DNA of 64,000 bases from Chlamydiifrater phoenicopteri. GTDB lineage: Bacteria > Chlamydiota > Chlamydiia > Chlamydiales > Chlamydiaceae. Of this stretch, positions 1-8,249 are shown piece by piece. Within the stretch, counting starts at the first letter, position 1. Every line of letters starts with the position of its first letter. The stretch is taken from the NCBI RefSeq assembly GCF_902807005.1, contig NZ_LR777658.1, forward strand, positions 434,001 to 498,000, in the 5' to 3' direction. A program made the position numbers and the translations under genes. The notes below the pieces were generated by a model. It did no database searches, was not told where the DNA came from, and saw only the letters and a program-made list of their open reading frames with translations.

Positions 1-1176
1 CCCATCTTCTCTGACACGAACCTCTTTACCCAAAACTCCGGGGGAACTTTCATTACCACTGCCTCTAGGAAGGCGAAACTTGTAAAATCCAGAGCTGCTA
101 AACGAAGAAGAACTGGCTAGGTAAGGACCTCCTCCAAGCAACGAAGCATTTAACAACAATTTTTCCTTAGCTTTTTGATTTTCAATTTGTTCCTGAGTAA
201 TTTTTTCTGCGATATCTTTTTTTTGTTCGTTCTCTGACAACTCCTCAACAGCTTCTCCTGTTTCCAAAGTAACTTCTTCGTTCCTAGCAGACATCTCTTC
301 CACCAACTCATCGTTAGAAGGAGAAATTTTTCTGGAAAAAGATGTTGCTGAGGCAGTCCTCAGTTCAGGAGCAGCAAAATCTACCATCCCCTCCATAGCG
401 AGGAGAGGAGATCTTCTTAATAACGAAGTAGTCTCTACGTTAGCGTCCATCAATTTACTTACAACTTCTCCTCCAAGTCTCTGCGACGTCCACGAGCTAT
501 AAACAACATCTACATCATCCGGTGAGATCGTAGGTTTTGTAGGAGCAAATAAAACAGAAGATGCTTCAACCTCTTCTAAAGATAGAGCACTATGATCAAA
601 AATAGGGTTGTCGATGCCAAAAAATGAAGAAGATTGTGTAGACCGCATATCAGTATCAATACTTTCATACTCTGAACGCGCCATCCCGGAAGCATCAAAG
701 TAAAAGTCCATCATACTCGATGAAACATCAGCTGATTTACCAAAAGATTCCGGTATCTCGCTGGGAATTAAAGAGGTTCCTTCACCAGAATCTCTGGCTT
801 TTTTGGCAGAAATGCTCGCCCCTTTCGAACCGAAGCCAGAAAGAAAAGCTTTCATTCCCGACTTCATCTTATTCATAGATTGCTTTAGCTTGGAAAAGGC
901 TCCCATCTTTTCCTGAGTTTTCTCTAACTTCCTCTTATTCAACTGAGCTTCAGAGAAATGTTCTAGAGAGGAAGAAGATCTTACGACAGCTTCTTGCTTT
1001 TTGCCTGTAGTTGACACTGAGTCTGTTTTATCAGAGGAAATGTCTATGGTATCAATGGTATCAATATGTTCTGAATCATTAACTTCTTCAGCAGCCTTTT
1101 CAGGCCCTCCCATCATATTTGGATCCCAGTTAGGCCCCCCTAGAGGGGACATTCCTCCTCCAGAAATTGTAGACAT
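1..1176 (-). CDS. Putative type III secreted effector, CT082-like (3' part cut by window edge)
   Basis: The frame is open from an ATG at 1176 to the window edge (392 codons), so the C-terminus is missing. A strong ribosome binding site (GGAGGAGG) sits just before the ATG. The N-terminus is rich in Gly, Pro and Met (MSTISGGGMSPLGG), followed by a Ser/Thr/Glu/Asp-rich region, a short basic Lys/Met/Gly stretch near residues 90-125, and a long low-complexity acidic/serine region. There is no signal peptide and no membrane segment. A soluble, disordered, Ser/Thr-rich N-terminus is common in chlamydial type III effectors. The position upstream of an LtuB-like gene and folD matches the CT082 locus of C. 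trachomatis as I remember it. The effector role is inferred from composition and synteny; no catalytic domain is visible. Confidence 0.6.
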   Translation of the reverse strand, partial: MSTISGGGMSPLGGPNWDPNMMGGPEKAAEEVNDSEHIDTIDTIDISSDKTDSVSTTGKKQEAVVRSSSSLEHFSEAQLNKRKLEKTQEKMGAFSKLKQSMNKMKSGMKAFLSGFGSKGASISAKKARDSGEGTSLIPSEIPESFGKSADVSSSMMDFYFDASGMARSEYESIDTDMRSTQSSSFFGIDNPIFDHSALSLEEVEASSVLFAPTKPTISPDDVDVVYSSWTSQRLGGEVVSKLMDANVETTSLLRRSPLLAMEGMVDFAAPELRTASATSFSRKISPSNDELVEEMSARNEEVTLETGEAVEELSENEQKKDIAEKITQEQIENQKAKEKLLLNASLLGGGPYLASSSSFSSSGFYKFRLPRGSGNESSPGVLGKEVRVREDG

Positions 1177-1303
1177 AACCTCCTCCGAAAAAAGTAAAAT
1201 AAACAAATAAAATAATAAAAACTTTATTATTAATATTTTAAAATTCGGCGAGTTATTTTATAAAACAAAAAAAATGGAATTATAGAAATCTATCAATGCA
1301 AAA

Positions 1304-1336
1304 CAAAAAAAACACGAGAGAAAATCCCCCTCGTGC
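1304..1336 (-). terminator. Intrinsic terminator on the minus strand
   Basis: On the minus strand GCACGAG pairs with CTCGTGT around a GGGGATTTTCT loop and is followed directly by TTTTTTTTGTTTT. It lies about 200 bases downstream of the LtuB-like stop codon and would insulate that transcript from the effector-like gene at 1176. I see no credible small ORF in the 200-base stretch before it. Confidence 0.7.
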
Positions 1337-1541
1337 CAAAACCTTACCGACAAAACCACAGAAGTGTGTAAAAACAAACAACTTAAGGCTTAAAGTTAAA
1401 GATCTACCAAAATCCTATAAACTGTTAACCTTCTGTAGATAACTCTGTCTCAGATAAACTCCTTAGAAAGGTTTTTTCGATAATACTCCTACAAAAGTGT
1501 CCTCTTCTCTTGTAAAAGGAAAATCGAAGTATGAGAAAAAG

Positions 1542-1871
1542 CTATAATCTAATTGAATACTTCCCGAGATTTTCTAAATCGGAGTAAACAAACCCTTTGT
1601 CATGATGGAAAATTAGAAGCCGCTCCTGCTCAGCAGCTTTAGCTTTAAGCATTCCACTCACAAGCTCATCAAATTTCCTTGCCTTTTCTTCTAACTCTTT
1701 AGAATTAGCAGCCTTACTTATGACGCTATCCCTTTTTTCAGATCTCTTTAAAGATTTTTTGCTTTTAGAAGTTTTCTTTATGGCGTTCATTGAAACTGTA
1801 GATATGCTCTGTTTTCTTTGTTCAAAATTCTCTATAGAAGATTTTTTTGTTCGATTTTTCTTTTTAACCAC
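1542..1871 (-). CDS. ltuB: LtuB-like late transcription unit protein (109 aa)
   Basis: This is a small, very basic protein. Its first 50 residues are packed with Lys, Arg and Ser (MVKKKNRTKKSS, TSKSKKSLKRSEKRD). A short helical, partly acidic half follows and ends in FVYSDLENLGKYSIRL. The start codon is GTG at 1871 with a GGGG-type ribosome binding site about 8 bases upstream. A TATAAT-type promoter lies 40 bases upstream and an intrinsic terminator downstream, so it is a single-gene unit. In C. trachomatis the late gene ltuB lies between the CT079 and CT082 homologues, and that position is the main reason for the name. An alternative is the neighbouring small gene CT081; only one such gene exists here. 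Its biochemical function is unknown. Confidence 0.5.
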   Translation of the reverse strand: MVKKKNRTKKSSIENFEQRKQSISTVSMNAIKKTSKSKKSLKRSEKRDSVISKAANSKELEEKARKFDELVSGMLKAKAAEQERLLIFHHDKGFVYSDLENLGKYSIRL

Positions 1872-1910
1872 GAATAAACCCCATAAAAAAGAACTAATCC
1901 AACTAGTTTT

Positions 1911-1939
1911 ATTATAAACAACAATAAAAATTATTTTAA
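1911..1939 (-). promoter_or_regulatory. Sigma-66-type promoter for the LtuB-like gene
   Basis: On the minus strand TTAAAA (1934-1939), a 17-base spacer and TATAAT (1911-1916) lie about 40 bases upstream of the GTG start at 1871. The -10 box is perfect and the -35 is weak, which is common in chlamydial promoters. Confidence 0.5.
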
Positions 1940-2022
1940 TCCTTCAAAAAAACAAAGAAACATTAAAAACAAAAAACAGAAGCACCATCTCACTGAATAT
2001 CAACATCGTTCTCGGTGTTAAC

Positions 2023-2051
2023 TTGTAATTTTATTTTTTTTCTTTTATACT
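2023..2051 (+). promoter_or_regulatory. Sigma-66-type promoter upstream of the MreD-like gene and folD
   Basis: TTGTAA (2023-2028), an exactly 17-base T-rich spacer, and TATACT (2046-2051). The transcript would start near 2058 and run into the coupled genes at 2117, 2632 and 3468. Confidence 0.55.
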
Positions 2052-2116
2052 CCCTCTCCTCCTTCGCATAACTAAAACGATAACTATCTCTCTCTTGAAA
2101 ATGGACATTCTCAACC

Positions 2117-2635
2117 ATGTATAAGCGCTCTACGAGCACATGCTTCCTTCTTTCTTTGACTGTTTTTTTGGCGCTGCCATCCATTCAAACCACACAAATA
2201 CAACCAACTAAACTCCTTTGTTTTGCCCCTTATCTTGCGGCCTCCATTTATAAACATAAAATGCCTCAAGTGTTATTGAAAGCTATGTTTGTAGGCTTGC
2301 TTTATGATCTCTTTTCTTCTACAACCTTTGGAGCTTACTCTCTCCTACATGTTCTTTCTGCTTTAATAATTTACAGATTAAAAAGCGTTTTTTTAGAAGA
2401 AAAGCTTCTTTCTGTTCCTTTAATCACGGCTATTTTCTCCTCAGTTTTCTATCTGCTCTCTTACCCCATTTTCACTCTGTTCCATTTCCACTTGTTTTCA
2501 CAAAAACGACTCTTTCTAGATATCAAAAACGCTTTCACAATAGACTTTCTCTACGCGATAATAATCTATGTCATCCCTTGTCTTATATCTGAAGGAAGAC
2601 GTAGAATGCTTTCGCTAATAAGGAGATTCTTATGA
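2117..2635 (+). CDS. MreD-like integral membrane protein (CT079-like)
   Basis: The 172-residue protein is hydrophobic throughout, with about five predicted membrane segments and a short basic C-terminus (GRRRMLSLIRR). Residues 60-84 read GLLYDLFSSTTFGAYSLLH, which resembles the conserved MreD core (a Gly-Leu-x-x-Asp-Leu start, then Gly followed by aliphatic residues). Length and topology also suit MreD, the membrane partner of MreB and MreC in the elongasome. The stop overlaps the start of folD (ATGA at 2632), so the two are probably translationally coupled. No clear ribosome binding site precedes the ATG at 2117. It is normally annotated as hypothetical; the MreD assignment is my inference from motif and topology. 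Confidence 0.55.
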   Translation: MYKRSTSTCFLLSLTVFLALPSIQTTQIQPTKLLCFAPYLAASIYKHKMPQVLLKAMFVGLLYDLFSSTTFGAYSLLHVLSALIIYRLKSVFLEEKLLSVPLITAIFSSVFYLLSYPIFTLFHFHLFSQKRLFLDIKNAFTIDFLYAIIIYVIPCLISEGRRRMLSLIRRFL

Positions 2636-3513
2636 TTCTATATGGCCAGCCAGTAGCGGATAAAATTTTTCAGAAAATTACTCAAAATGTGCAGAAAGCA
2701 CCTTCAAAGCCAGGATTGGCTGTAATCCTTGTTGGGAATAACCCTGCCTCAGAAGTCTATGTTGGAACAAAAGTAAAACGTGCTCAAGAGCTAGGAATGA
2801 ATTCCAAAGCCTATAGGTTGCCTTCCGATGTGGAGCCATCCCGAGTTCTGGAATTAGTTCAAACCTTAAATTTGGATCCCGAAACACACGGCATCCTCCT
2901 CCAACTCCCTCTTCCTAAACACCTTGATGCCGATGCTATCATTAGCACGATAGCTCCAGAAAAAGATGTTGACGGTTTAACTCCAATAAATATGGGCAAA
3001 TTATTGTCAGAAATACCTGGAGGCTTTGTTCCTTGTACACCGGCAGGCGTTGTAGAAATTCTTAACCATTATTCCATACCTGTAGAAGGGAAACATGTTG
3101 CTATTCTAGGCCGCAGCAACATCGTAGGAAAGCCTTTAGCTGCTTTAATGATGCAGAAACACGCTCTCACAAACGCTTCTGTGACTGTTCTCCATAGTAA
3201 ATCAGAAAATATTAAGGAAATTCTCCTTAGCGCAGACATTATTGTTTCCGCTATAGGCTCTCCATTCTTTCTTAAAGGGGATATGGTTTCTTCTAAATCC
3301 GTGGTCATAGATGTGGGGATATCAAAAATTCCTGACGAAGAGTCTCCTAAAGGCTATCGTATAGTCGGTGACGTCGACTTTAACAATGTGGTGACAAAGT
3401 GCGCAGCCATTACGCCTGTGCCTGGCGGAGTAGGCCCTACCACAGTAGCTATGCTAATGAGAAACACATGGGAAAGTTACCAAAAATTAGAGATTTTCGG
3501 CTCATCATCCTAA
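2632..3513 (+). CDS. folD: Bifunctional methylenetetrahydrofolate dehydrogenase/cyclohydrolase
   Basis: FolD interconverts 5,10-methylene-, methenyl- and 10-formyl-tetrahydrofolate, supplying one-carbon units. The 293-residue length is normal for the family. Visible signatures are the substrate-binding YVGTKVKRAQELG (residues 43-55) with the catalytic Lys, the PEKDVDGL loop, the nucleotide-binding GRSNIVGKPLA and the C-terminal TPVPGGVGPTT. Its ATG overlaps the stop of the MreD-like gene, and its 3' end overlaps the start of apbE by 46 bases, which suggests a coupled three-gene unit. Identification is secure. Confidence 0.95.
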   Translation: MILYGQPVADKIFQKITQNVQKAPSKPGLAVILVGNNPASEVYVGTKVKRAQELGMNSKAYRLPSDVEPSRVLELVQTLNLDPETHGILLQLPLPKHLDADAIISTIAPEKDVDGLTPINMGKLLSEIPGGFVPCTPAGVVEILNHYSIPVEGKHVAILGRSNIVGKPLAALMMQKHALTNASVTVLHSKSENIKEILLSADIIVSAIGSPFFLKGDMVSSKSVVIDVGISKIPDEESPKGYRIVGDVDFNNVVTKCAAITPVPGGVGPTTVAMLMRNTWESYQKLEIFGSSS

Positions 3514-4490
3514 AAGGATTGGTAATCACTATCCTTTCTATTTTCTCTGTTAATACTTTGATTGACAAGGGGAAGCTTCTTGCTTTCAAACATTTAGTGA
3601 GACACTCTCCCTATACTCTTTGTGGGGTGGCCATGACCATCCCGTATAAGATTGTTATAGGAGAAAATTTGTCTATTAAACAAAGGAAAGCTGTGGATAC
3701 CGCCGTCAGCAAAACCTTTCAACATATAGACACTGTATTCAATAATTGGAACCCGGCATCAGAGGTATCTTCCATCAACAGGGCTCCAGCCCATACTCCG
3801 ATAACCATCTCTAAAGATTTATTTTCTTTCCTGGAATTTACCCTCGAACTCTCAGTCCTGACTAATGGAAGGTTTGATCCAACTCTAGGAAATCTTAAAA
3901 ACCTGTGGATCTCACATTTAAAGAAAAATTCTATTCCTTCTGAAAATGAACTCGAACGATATCAGAAAGCATGTGGCCTCGCCAATATTTCTTTAGACCA
4001 TCAAAACCGAACCATCTCTAAATCTTTCAAAGAGACTAGCTTAGATTTATGCGGTATCGTTAAAGGGCATGCTGTAGATAAACTTGTGGAAGCTCTAAAA
4101 AACCTAGGCATTCGGTCTGCTTACGTAGAGTGGGGAGGAGAGATAAAAACTGTCGGCAAGCACCCCACAGGAAGACTATGGAAAGTGTTTTCTATAGCAT
4201 CAAACACTCCCCTAGAGCTTAAAGAACAAGCCATAGCATCCAGCGGCAGCTACCTGCAAAACTGGCTTGTAACAAACGATAAATACACGCATATCATAGA
4301 TACTAAGACATTGACCCCACTAAAAGAGGGCGATCAAACAATTGTAGCTATTTCCGTCGTCCATGACTCCTGTGCTTATGCCGATGCCATAGCGACAGCC
4401 ATGATGACCTTCTCTTCAAAAGACGAAGCCATCCAGTGGGCTCACGAACAAGGCGTAGAAGCTTATGTTATCTCAAACGACGCTTCATAG
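3468..4490 (+). CDS. apbE: FAD:protein FMN transferase (ApbE family, CT077-like)
   Basis: ApbE attaches FMN covalently to threonines in target proteins such as the NqrB and NqrC subunits of the sodium-pumping NADH dehydrogenase, an enzyme chlamydiae possess. The start at 3468 (MGKLPKIRD) removes an out-of-family N-terminal extension and leaves a hydrophobic anchor at about residues 10-30, so the enzyme should sit on the outer face of the inner membrane. Family signatures are [42 protein letters not shown], the AIASSGSY block and the C-terminal [14 protein letters not shown]. It overlaps folD by 46 bases at the 5' end and smpB by 23 bases at the 3' end on the opposite strand. Confidence 0.88.
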   Translation: MGKLPKIRDFRLIILKGLVITILSIFSVNTLIDKGKLLAFKHLVRHSPYTLCGVAMTIPYKIVIGENLSIKQRKAVDTAVSKTFQHIDTVFNNWNPASEVSSINRAPAHTPITISKDLFSFLEFTLELSVLTNGRFDPTLGNLKNLWISHLKKNSIPSENELERYQKACGLANISLDHQNRTISKSFKETSLDLCGIVKGHAVDKLVEALKNLGIRSAYVEWGGEIKTVGKHPTGRLWKVFSIASNTPLELKEQAIASSGSYLQNWLVTNDKYTHIIDTKTLTPLKEGDQTIVAISVVHDSCAYADAIATAMMTFSSKDEAIQWAHEQGVEAYVISNDAS

Positions 4491-4923
4491 CAGCTTCCGC
4501 CTCCCTCTTCCGCTCACGATCGATGATGGCTTGGCGCTTGTCATGGGTTTTCTTCCCCCTTCCACAACCAATTTTAACCTTAGCAAAGCCGTTCTTTAAC
4601 AAGATGGCCAGCGGCACCACCGTCAATCCTTTCCGAGAAAGAAAAGATTCTATCTTTGCTATTTCATACTTGTGCAACAACAACTTTCGAGGCCGACGTT
4701 CTTCGTGATTATTGATATTCCCAAATCTGTAAGGAGCTATACCAGCCCCAATTAACCAAGCCTCCCCTCTGGAAACCGTAACATAAGCATCAGCAAGACT
4801 GCCCCCATGATCCCTTAGAGACTTAATCTCTGTTCCCCTTAAAACAATTCCAGCTTCAAAAGTTTCTGTTATTTCGTAACTATGAAAAGCCTTTCTGTTT
4901 GATACAATCTCTTTGCTACTCAT
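4468..4923 (-). CDS. smpB: SsrA (tmRNA)-binding protein
   Basis: SmpB delivers tmRNA to stalled ribosomes for trans-translation. The 151-residue protein has the family blocks [38 protein letters not shown] and the C-terminal helix [19 protein letters not shown] followed by a basic tail that reaches into the mRNA channel. Length is normal. Its 3' end runs 23 bases into the opposite-strand apbE gene, so both C-termini are encoded by the same duplex. The tmRNA gene itself is not in this window. Confidence 0.95.
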   Translation of the reverse strand: MSSKEIVSNRKAFHSYEITETFEAGIVLRGTEIKSLRDHGGSLADAYVTVSRGEAWLIGAGIAPYRFGNINNHEERRPRKLLLHKYEIAKIESFLSRKGLTVVPLAILLKNGFAKVKIGCGRGKKTHDKRQAIIDRERKREAEAAMKRRLR

Positions 4924-4980
4924 AAGACCAATTCAAAAAAGAAGGAAGTATATCAAAAGAAATAATTTTTATTCTTATCC

Positions 4981-5009
4981 TTGACTTTTGAAAATACTGC
5001 AGATTATTT
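4981..5009 (+). promoter_or_regulatory. Probable sigma-66 promoter for dnaN
   Basis: TTGACT (4981-4986), a 17-base spacer and TTATTT (5004-5009) lie 35 bases upstream of the dnaN ATG at 5044. The position supports that start rather than in-frame codons inside or before the promoter. Confidence 0.45.
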
Positions 5010-5043
5010 TATGGGATTACCCATTATTGCGCTAGGTACTGAG

Positions 5044-6147
5044 ATGAAGTTTGTTGTATCGAGAAACGAACTAAGCAACCTCATTCGAAGGTTGCAGAAT
5101 GTTGTCCCTCAAAACACCCCTATCCCCATCCTATCTCACGTACTCATAGAAACTCAAAATGATGAACTAGTCTTTACCGCTACAGATCTCACCGTAAGCA
5201 CCCGCTGCCTAGCTAAAGCTAAGGTGCAAGAAAAGGGAGCATTGTCCATTCCCTCTCGCAGATTCTTCCAACTCGTCAGAGAGTTGACAGAGTCAAATAT
5301 AGAAATTGCTTCTCTGTCGGGGGAAATGGCGGAAATTGTTTCTGGATCTTCTAGATTCAAGCTACATAGCATGGAAAAAGAAGACTTTCCCATGCTTCCA
5401 GATATGAGCAATGCCGTAAGGTTTTCCTTGCCCTCAGAGAGTCTCAAAGATATGTTTCAACGCACTAGCTTTGCCGTTTCTAAGGAAGAAAGCCGCTATG
5501 TCCTCACAGGAGTCCTCTTGAGAATTTCTGCAGGCACGGCAACTCTAGTAGGAACCGATGGAAAGCGTCTAGCTAAAATAGACGCCGAAGTCTCTATAGA
5601 ACCAGATTTCCGTGGGGAATATATTATCCCTATCAAGGCCGTCGAAGAAGTCATCAAACTTTGCTCAGGCGAAGCCTCCGAAGCCACCGTCTTCCTAGCA
5701 GAAGATAAGATTGCTGTCGAATGTGATAACACATTGCTTATTACTAAGCTGTTATCTGGAGATTTCCCAGACTTCTCTCCCGTTATTTCAACACAGAGCA
5801 AAGTGACTTTAGATCTTCATAGGGAAGAACTTATAAGCCTCTTAAAACAAGTAGCCCTATTTACAGGAGAGCTTTCTCACTCAGTGAAATTCACCTTTAC
5901 TCCGGGAGAACTTACTTTGACAGCCAATTGTACAAAAGTCGGAGAAGGACGAGTCAGTATGGCTGTCAACTATGAAGGAGATAAATTGGAAATAGCTTTC
6001 AATCCCTTCTTCTTCTTAGACATATTAAAGCACAGTAAGGATGAGTCTGTAAGCTTAGGGATTTCTGACTCTTACAACCCAGGAGTTATTACGGACTCTA
6101 CAAGGAGTTTGTTCATAATAATGCCTATGAGACTCCATGATGACTAA
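5044..6147 (+). CDS. dnaN: DNA polymerase III beta subunit (sliding clamp)
   Basis: DnaN forms the dimeric ring that tethers DNA polymerase III to the template and recruits other replication factors. The start at 5044 (MKFVVSRNELSNLI) gives 367 residues, the usual clamp length; an upstream in-frame extension to 4981 would begin inside the likely promoter. The three clamp domains are recognisable, with NTPIPILSHVLIE in domain 1, RYVLTGVLLRISAGTATLVGTDG in domain 2 and a C-terminus ending IIMPMRLHDD, close to the classical MPMRL end. recF follows three bases after the stop, so the pair is co-transcribed as in many bacteria. Confidence 0.96.
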   Translation: MKFVVSRNELSNLIRRLQNVVPQNTPIPILSHVLIETQNDELVFTATDLTVSTRCLAKAKVQEKGALSIPSRRFFQLVRELTESNIEIASLSGEMAEIVSGSSRFKLHSMEKEDFPMLPDMSNAVRFSLPSESLKDMFQRTSFAVSKEESRYVLTGVLLRISAGTATLVGTDGKRLAKIDAEVSIEPDFRGEYIIPIKAVEEVIKLCSGEASEATVFLAEDKIAVECDNTLLITKLLSGDFPDFSPVISTQSKVTLDLHREELISLLKQVALFTGELSHSVKFTFTPGELTLTANCTKVGEGRVSMAVNYEGDKLEIAFNPFFFLDILKHSKDESVSLGISDSYNPGVITDSTRSLFIIMPMRLHDD

Positions 6148-6150
6148 TCA

Positions 6151-7239
6151 ATGAGAATCTTAAATCTACGCCTTTGGAACTTTAGAAATCATTCTAATAC
6201 AGAGATCGCTTTTTCCCCTGAGATTAATTATTTATACGGGAAAAATGCTCAAGGAAAGACCAATCTTTTAGAAGCTATTTACATCTTATGTACAGGAAGG
6301 TCTTTCCGTACTCCTCATCTAGCGGAAGCTGTTTCCTTCGGCAAAGACAGCTTCTATCTAGAAGCAGAGTTTGAAAAAAAAAACTTTAAACACTCGTTAG
6401 CGTTTCATTTTGATAAAAAAGGAAAAAAAATTCTTTGTGATGACTCTCCTATCACAACAATTTCTTCTCTAATTGGCAGGTTTCCACTTATATTATTCGC
6501 CCCTAACGACATAGAAATAATCACCGGCCCCCCAACAAAACGAAGGTCCTTCTTAAATCTCCTCCTTGCCCAGTCCCACCCACTTTATGCTAAAAACCTC
6601 ACAGCCTATACCCGCTCTCTACAACATAGAAACGCGTTATTACGAAAGAAGGATACTCACACCATCACCTTTTGGGAAAAACAGCTGGCCTCTAACGGAG
6701 CTAAACTTATTACTATGAGATCTGCGGCTATCCACAGTCTTAACGCTTATATGCAGACTTTATGGCAGTACCCAGGGAAGGATTCTTTCATCTTGAAATT
6801 CAAATCGTGCGCTCCAAAAGACATTCTTAATAAAGAAGATGAGGTAGAAGCTTTTCTTATTGAACTTTTCAAACGAACATTAGAGAAAGATCTCGAGTTT
6901 GGCGCCTCTTCTTTAGGTCCACACAGAGATGACTTCCATATACTAGTTGACAATAAGCCTGCAGCCTCCTTTTCTAGTGAAGGCCAGAAACATAGCTTAT
7001 TAGCCACGCTCAAACTAGCCGAGCACAAATACTTACAACAACTCAGCTCTCTTCTCCCTATCATCTGCTTGGATGATCTTCATGCAGGCCTCGATTCAGA
7101 CCGTGGAAATTATTTGTTATCTCTTCTTAAAGGCTCCGGCCAACAATTCATCACTTCCACAAAATCTCCACAAAAGTTGGGAATTCTTTCGAATAGTTAT
7201 TTTGTAGAAGATGGCTCTTACACCACGGCCCCTCAATAA
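6151..7239 (+). CDS. recF: DNA replication/repair protein RecF
   Basis: RecF is an SMC-like ATPase that loads RecA at gapped DNA together with RecO and RecR. The 362-residue length is typical. The Walker A motif is at residues 30-37 (GKNAQGKT), the ABC signature lies in FSSEGQKHSLLATLKLAEH and Walker B is CLDDLHAGLD. In most RecF proteins Walker B reads LLLDDVFSELD; this variant keeps the two aspartates. It starts three bases after dnaN and probably shares its promoter. Confidence 0.95.
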   Translation: MRILNLRLWNFRNHSNTEIAFSPEINYLYGKNAQGKTNLLEAIYILCTGRSFRTPHLAEAVSFGKDSFYLEAEFEKKNFKHSLAFHFDKKGKKILCDDSPITTISSLIGRFPLILFAPNDIEIITGPPTKRRSFLNLLLAQSHPLYAKNLTAYTRSLQHRNALLRKKDTHTITFWEKQLASNGAKLITMRSAAIHSLNAYMQTLWQYPGKDSFILKFKSCAPKDILNKEDEVEAFLIELFKRTLEKDLEFGASSLGPHRDDFHILVDNKPAASFSSEGQKHSLLATLKLAEHKYLQQLSSLLPIICLDDLHAGLDSDRGNYLLSLLKGSGQQFITSTKSPQKLGILSNSYFVEDGSYTTAPQ

Positions 7240-7317
7240 AATAAAAAAATTAAAAATAATAAATAAACTCATTCTCTTTAAAAAAAACTTATTTAAAATA
7301 GTTTTACGGTGGTGAAA

Positions 7318-8247
7318 ATGAGAAAAAGTTTATTATTATTATATTTTATATTAGCTAGCGCCAAAACCTTTGGCTCGCAAACAGTTATAACCCCCCCCTC
7401 CAGCGTGCAAGGAATAAACGCCACCTCTCAACAAAAAGAATCTGTAGTCTGTGTTCATGCTTTTCTAAGATCATATAAATCTCTTAAACCCATTAGCCAC
7501 TCATTGGAAAAAGATGGTTATGAAGTATTTATTTGGAATTATGAAACAAGAAAGTTCACTCTACAAAAACATGCTGAGCATCTAGTTCGCCTGCTAAAAA
7601 AAATAGCCGAAATGAAGCCGGGAGTCCCTATAAATTTTGTAACCCACTCAGTAGGAGGTGTTGTTGTTAGAGCTGCATTATCTAGAGAAGATTGTCCTAA
7701 AGAAGCTAAACAAGGCAAAGCTATTTTAATGGCCCCACCCAATGCTGGATCTACGTTAGCAAGGCGTTACAGATGCCTCCCTATAGTCCAGGCCGTCTTC
7801 GGGGATAATTTAGGAAGACAACTCCTTACTTACAGCCCACAAAAAATGTTAAATACGGGAAAAATGCCCGACGAGGTAGAAGTGCTAATCCTAAAGGGGA
7901 ACAAAAGCAGTAAGTTTCTTCCTTTCAGAATGGAAGGAGAAAACGACGGCAAGGTAAGAAGCGCTGAAACATGCTTAACGACCCCTCATCTAGAATACAC
8001 TATAGATTCTAATCATACTTATATCGTTAGTAATAAAAAATCTATATACCTAGTCAAAAAGTTTCTGAAGGAAGGATACTCTATACAGGACATTCAAAAA
8101 AAACCCGAAGTTATTGAGAAAGCCATCTTAAGAAATAAAGAATCCAGACTAATAACTAAACAAAGAAACGATATCTATATTATTCATTACTTCAGATCCA
8201 GCATTTGGGGGTTCCCTAAAGCTCGTCGAGAACCTCTGAAAAAATAA
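7318..8247 (+). CDS. Exported alpha/beta-hydrolase, lipase-like (CT073-like)
   Basis: The ATG at 7318 starts a classical signal peptide (MRKSLLLLYFILASAKTFGS); GTG codons at 7309 and 7312 are possible but less likely. The mature part is an alpha/beta hydrolase. A nucleophile elbow FVTHSVGGVVVR carries the Ser of the G-x-S-x-G family in the form T-H-S-V-G-G, followed by AILMAPPNAGSTLARR, which is typical of the PGAP1/DUF676-type lipases. Candidate acid and His residues are in GENDGKVR and DSNHTY. A basic C-terminal tail of about 60 residues is unusual. The enzyme is likely to act in the periplasm or outside the cell on lipid esters; the true substrate is unknown. It converges on rseP with two bases between the stop codons. 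Confidence 0.65.
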   Translation: MRKSLLLLYFILASAKTFGSQTVITPPSSVQGINATSQQKESVVCVHAFLRSYKSLKPISHSLEKDGYEVFIWNYETRKFTLQKHAEHLVRLLKKIAEMKPGVPINFVTHSVGGVVVRAALSREDCPKEAKQGKAILMAPPNAGSTLARRYRCLPIVQAVFGDNLGRQLLTYSPQKMLNTGKMPDEVEVLILKGNKSSKFLPFRMEGENDGKVRSAETCLTTPHLEYTIDSNHTYIVSNKKSIYLVKKFLKEGYSIQDIQKKPEVIEKAILRNKESRLITKQRNDIYIIHYFRSSIWGFPKARREPLKK

Positions 8248-8249
8248 AT

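Noticed and set aside
1219-1226. TAAAGTTT on the minus strand upstream of the effector-like gene, a possible sigma-28 -35 box
   Set aside because: The sequence 11 bases downstream (TTTGTTTA) matches GCCGATAA at only about three of eight positions.
1990-2184. 64-codon frame on minus between the LtuB-like and MreD-like genes
   Set aside because: It overlaps the MreD-like gene antisense and covers a good promoter; composition is low-complexity Lys/Arg/Glu.
4981-5043. Extended N-terminus for DnaN starting at a TTG at 4981
   Set aside because: The extension begins on the likely -35 box and is absent from known clamps; the ATG at 5044 fits the family.
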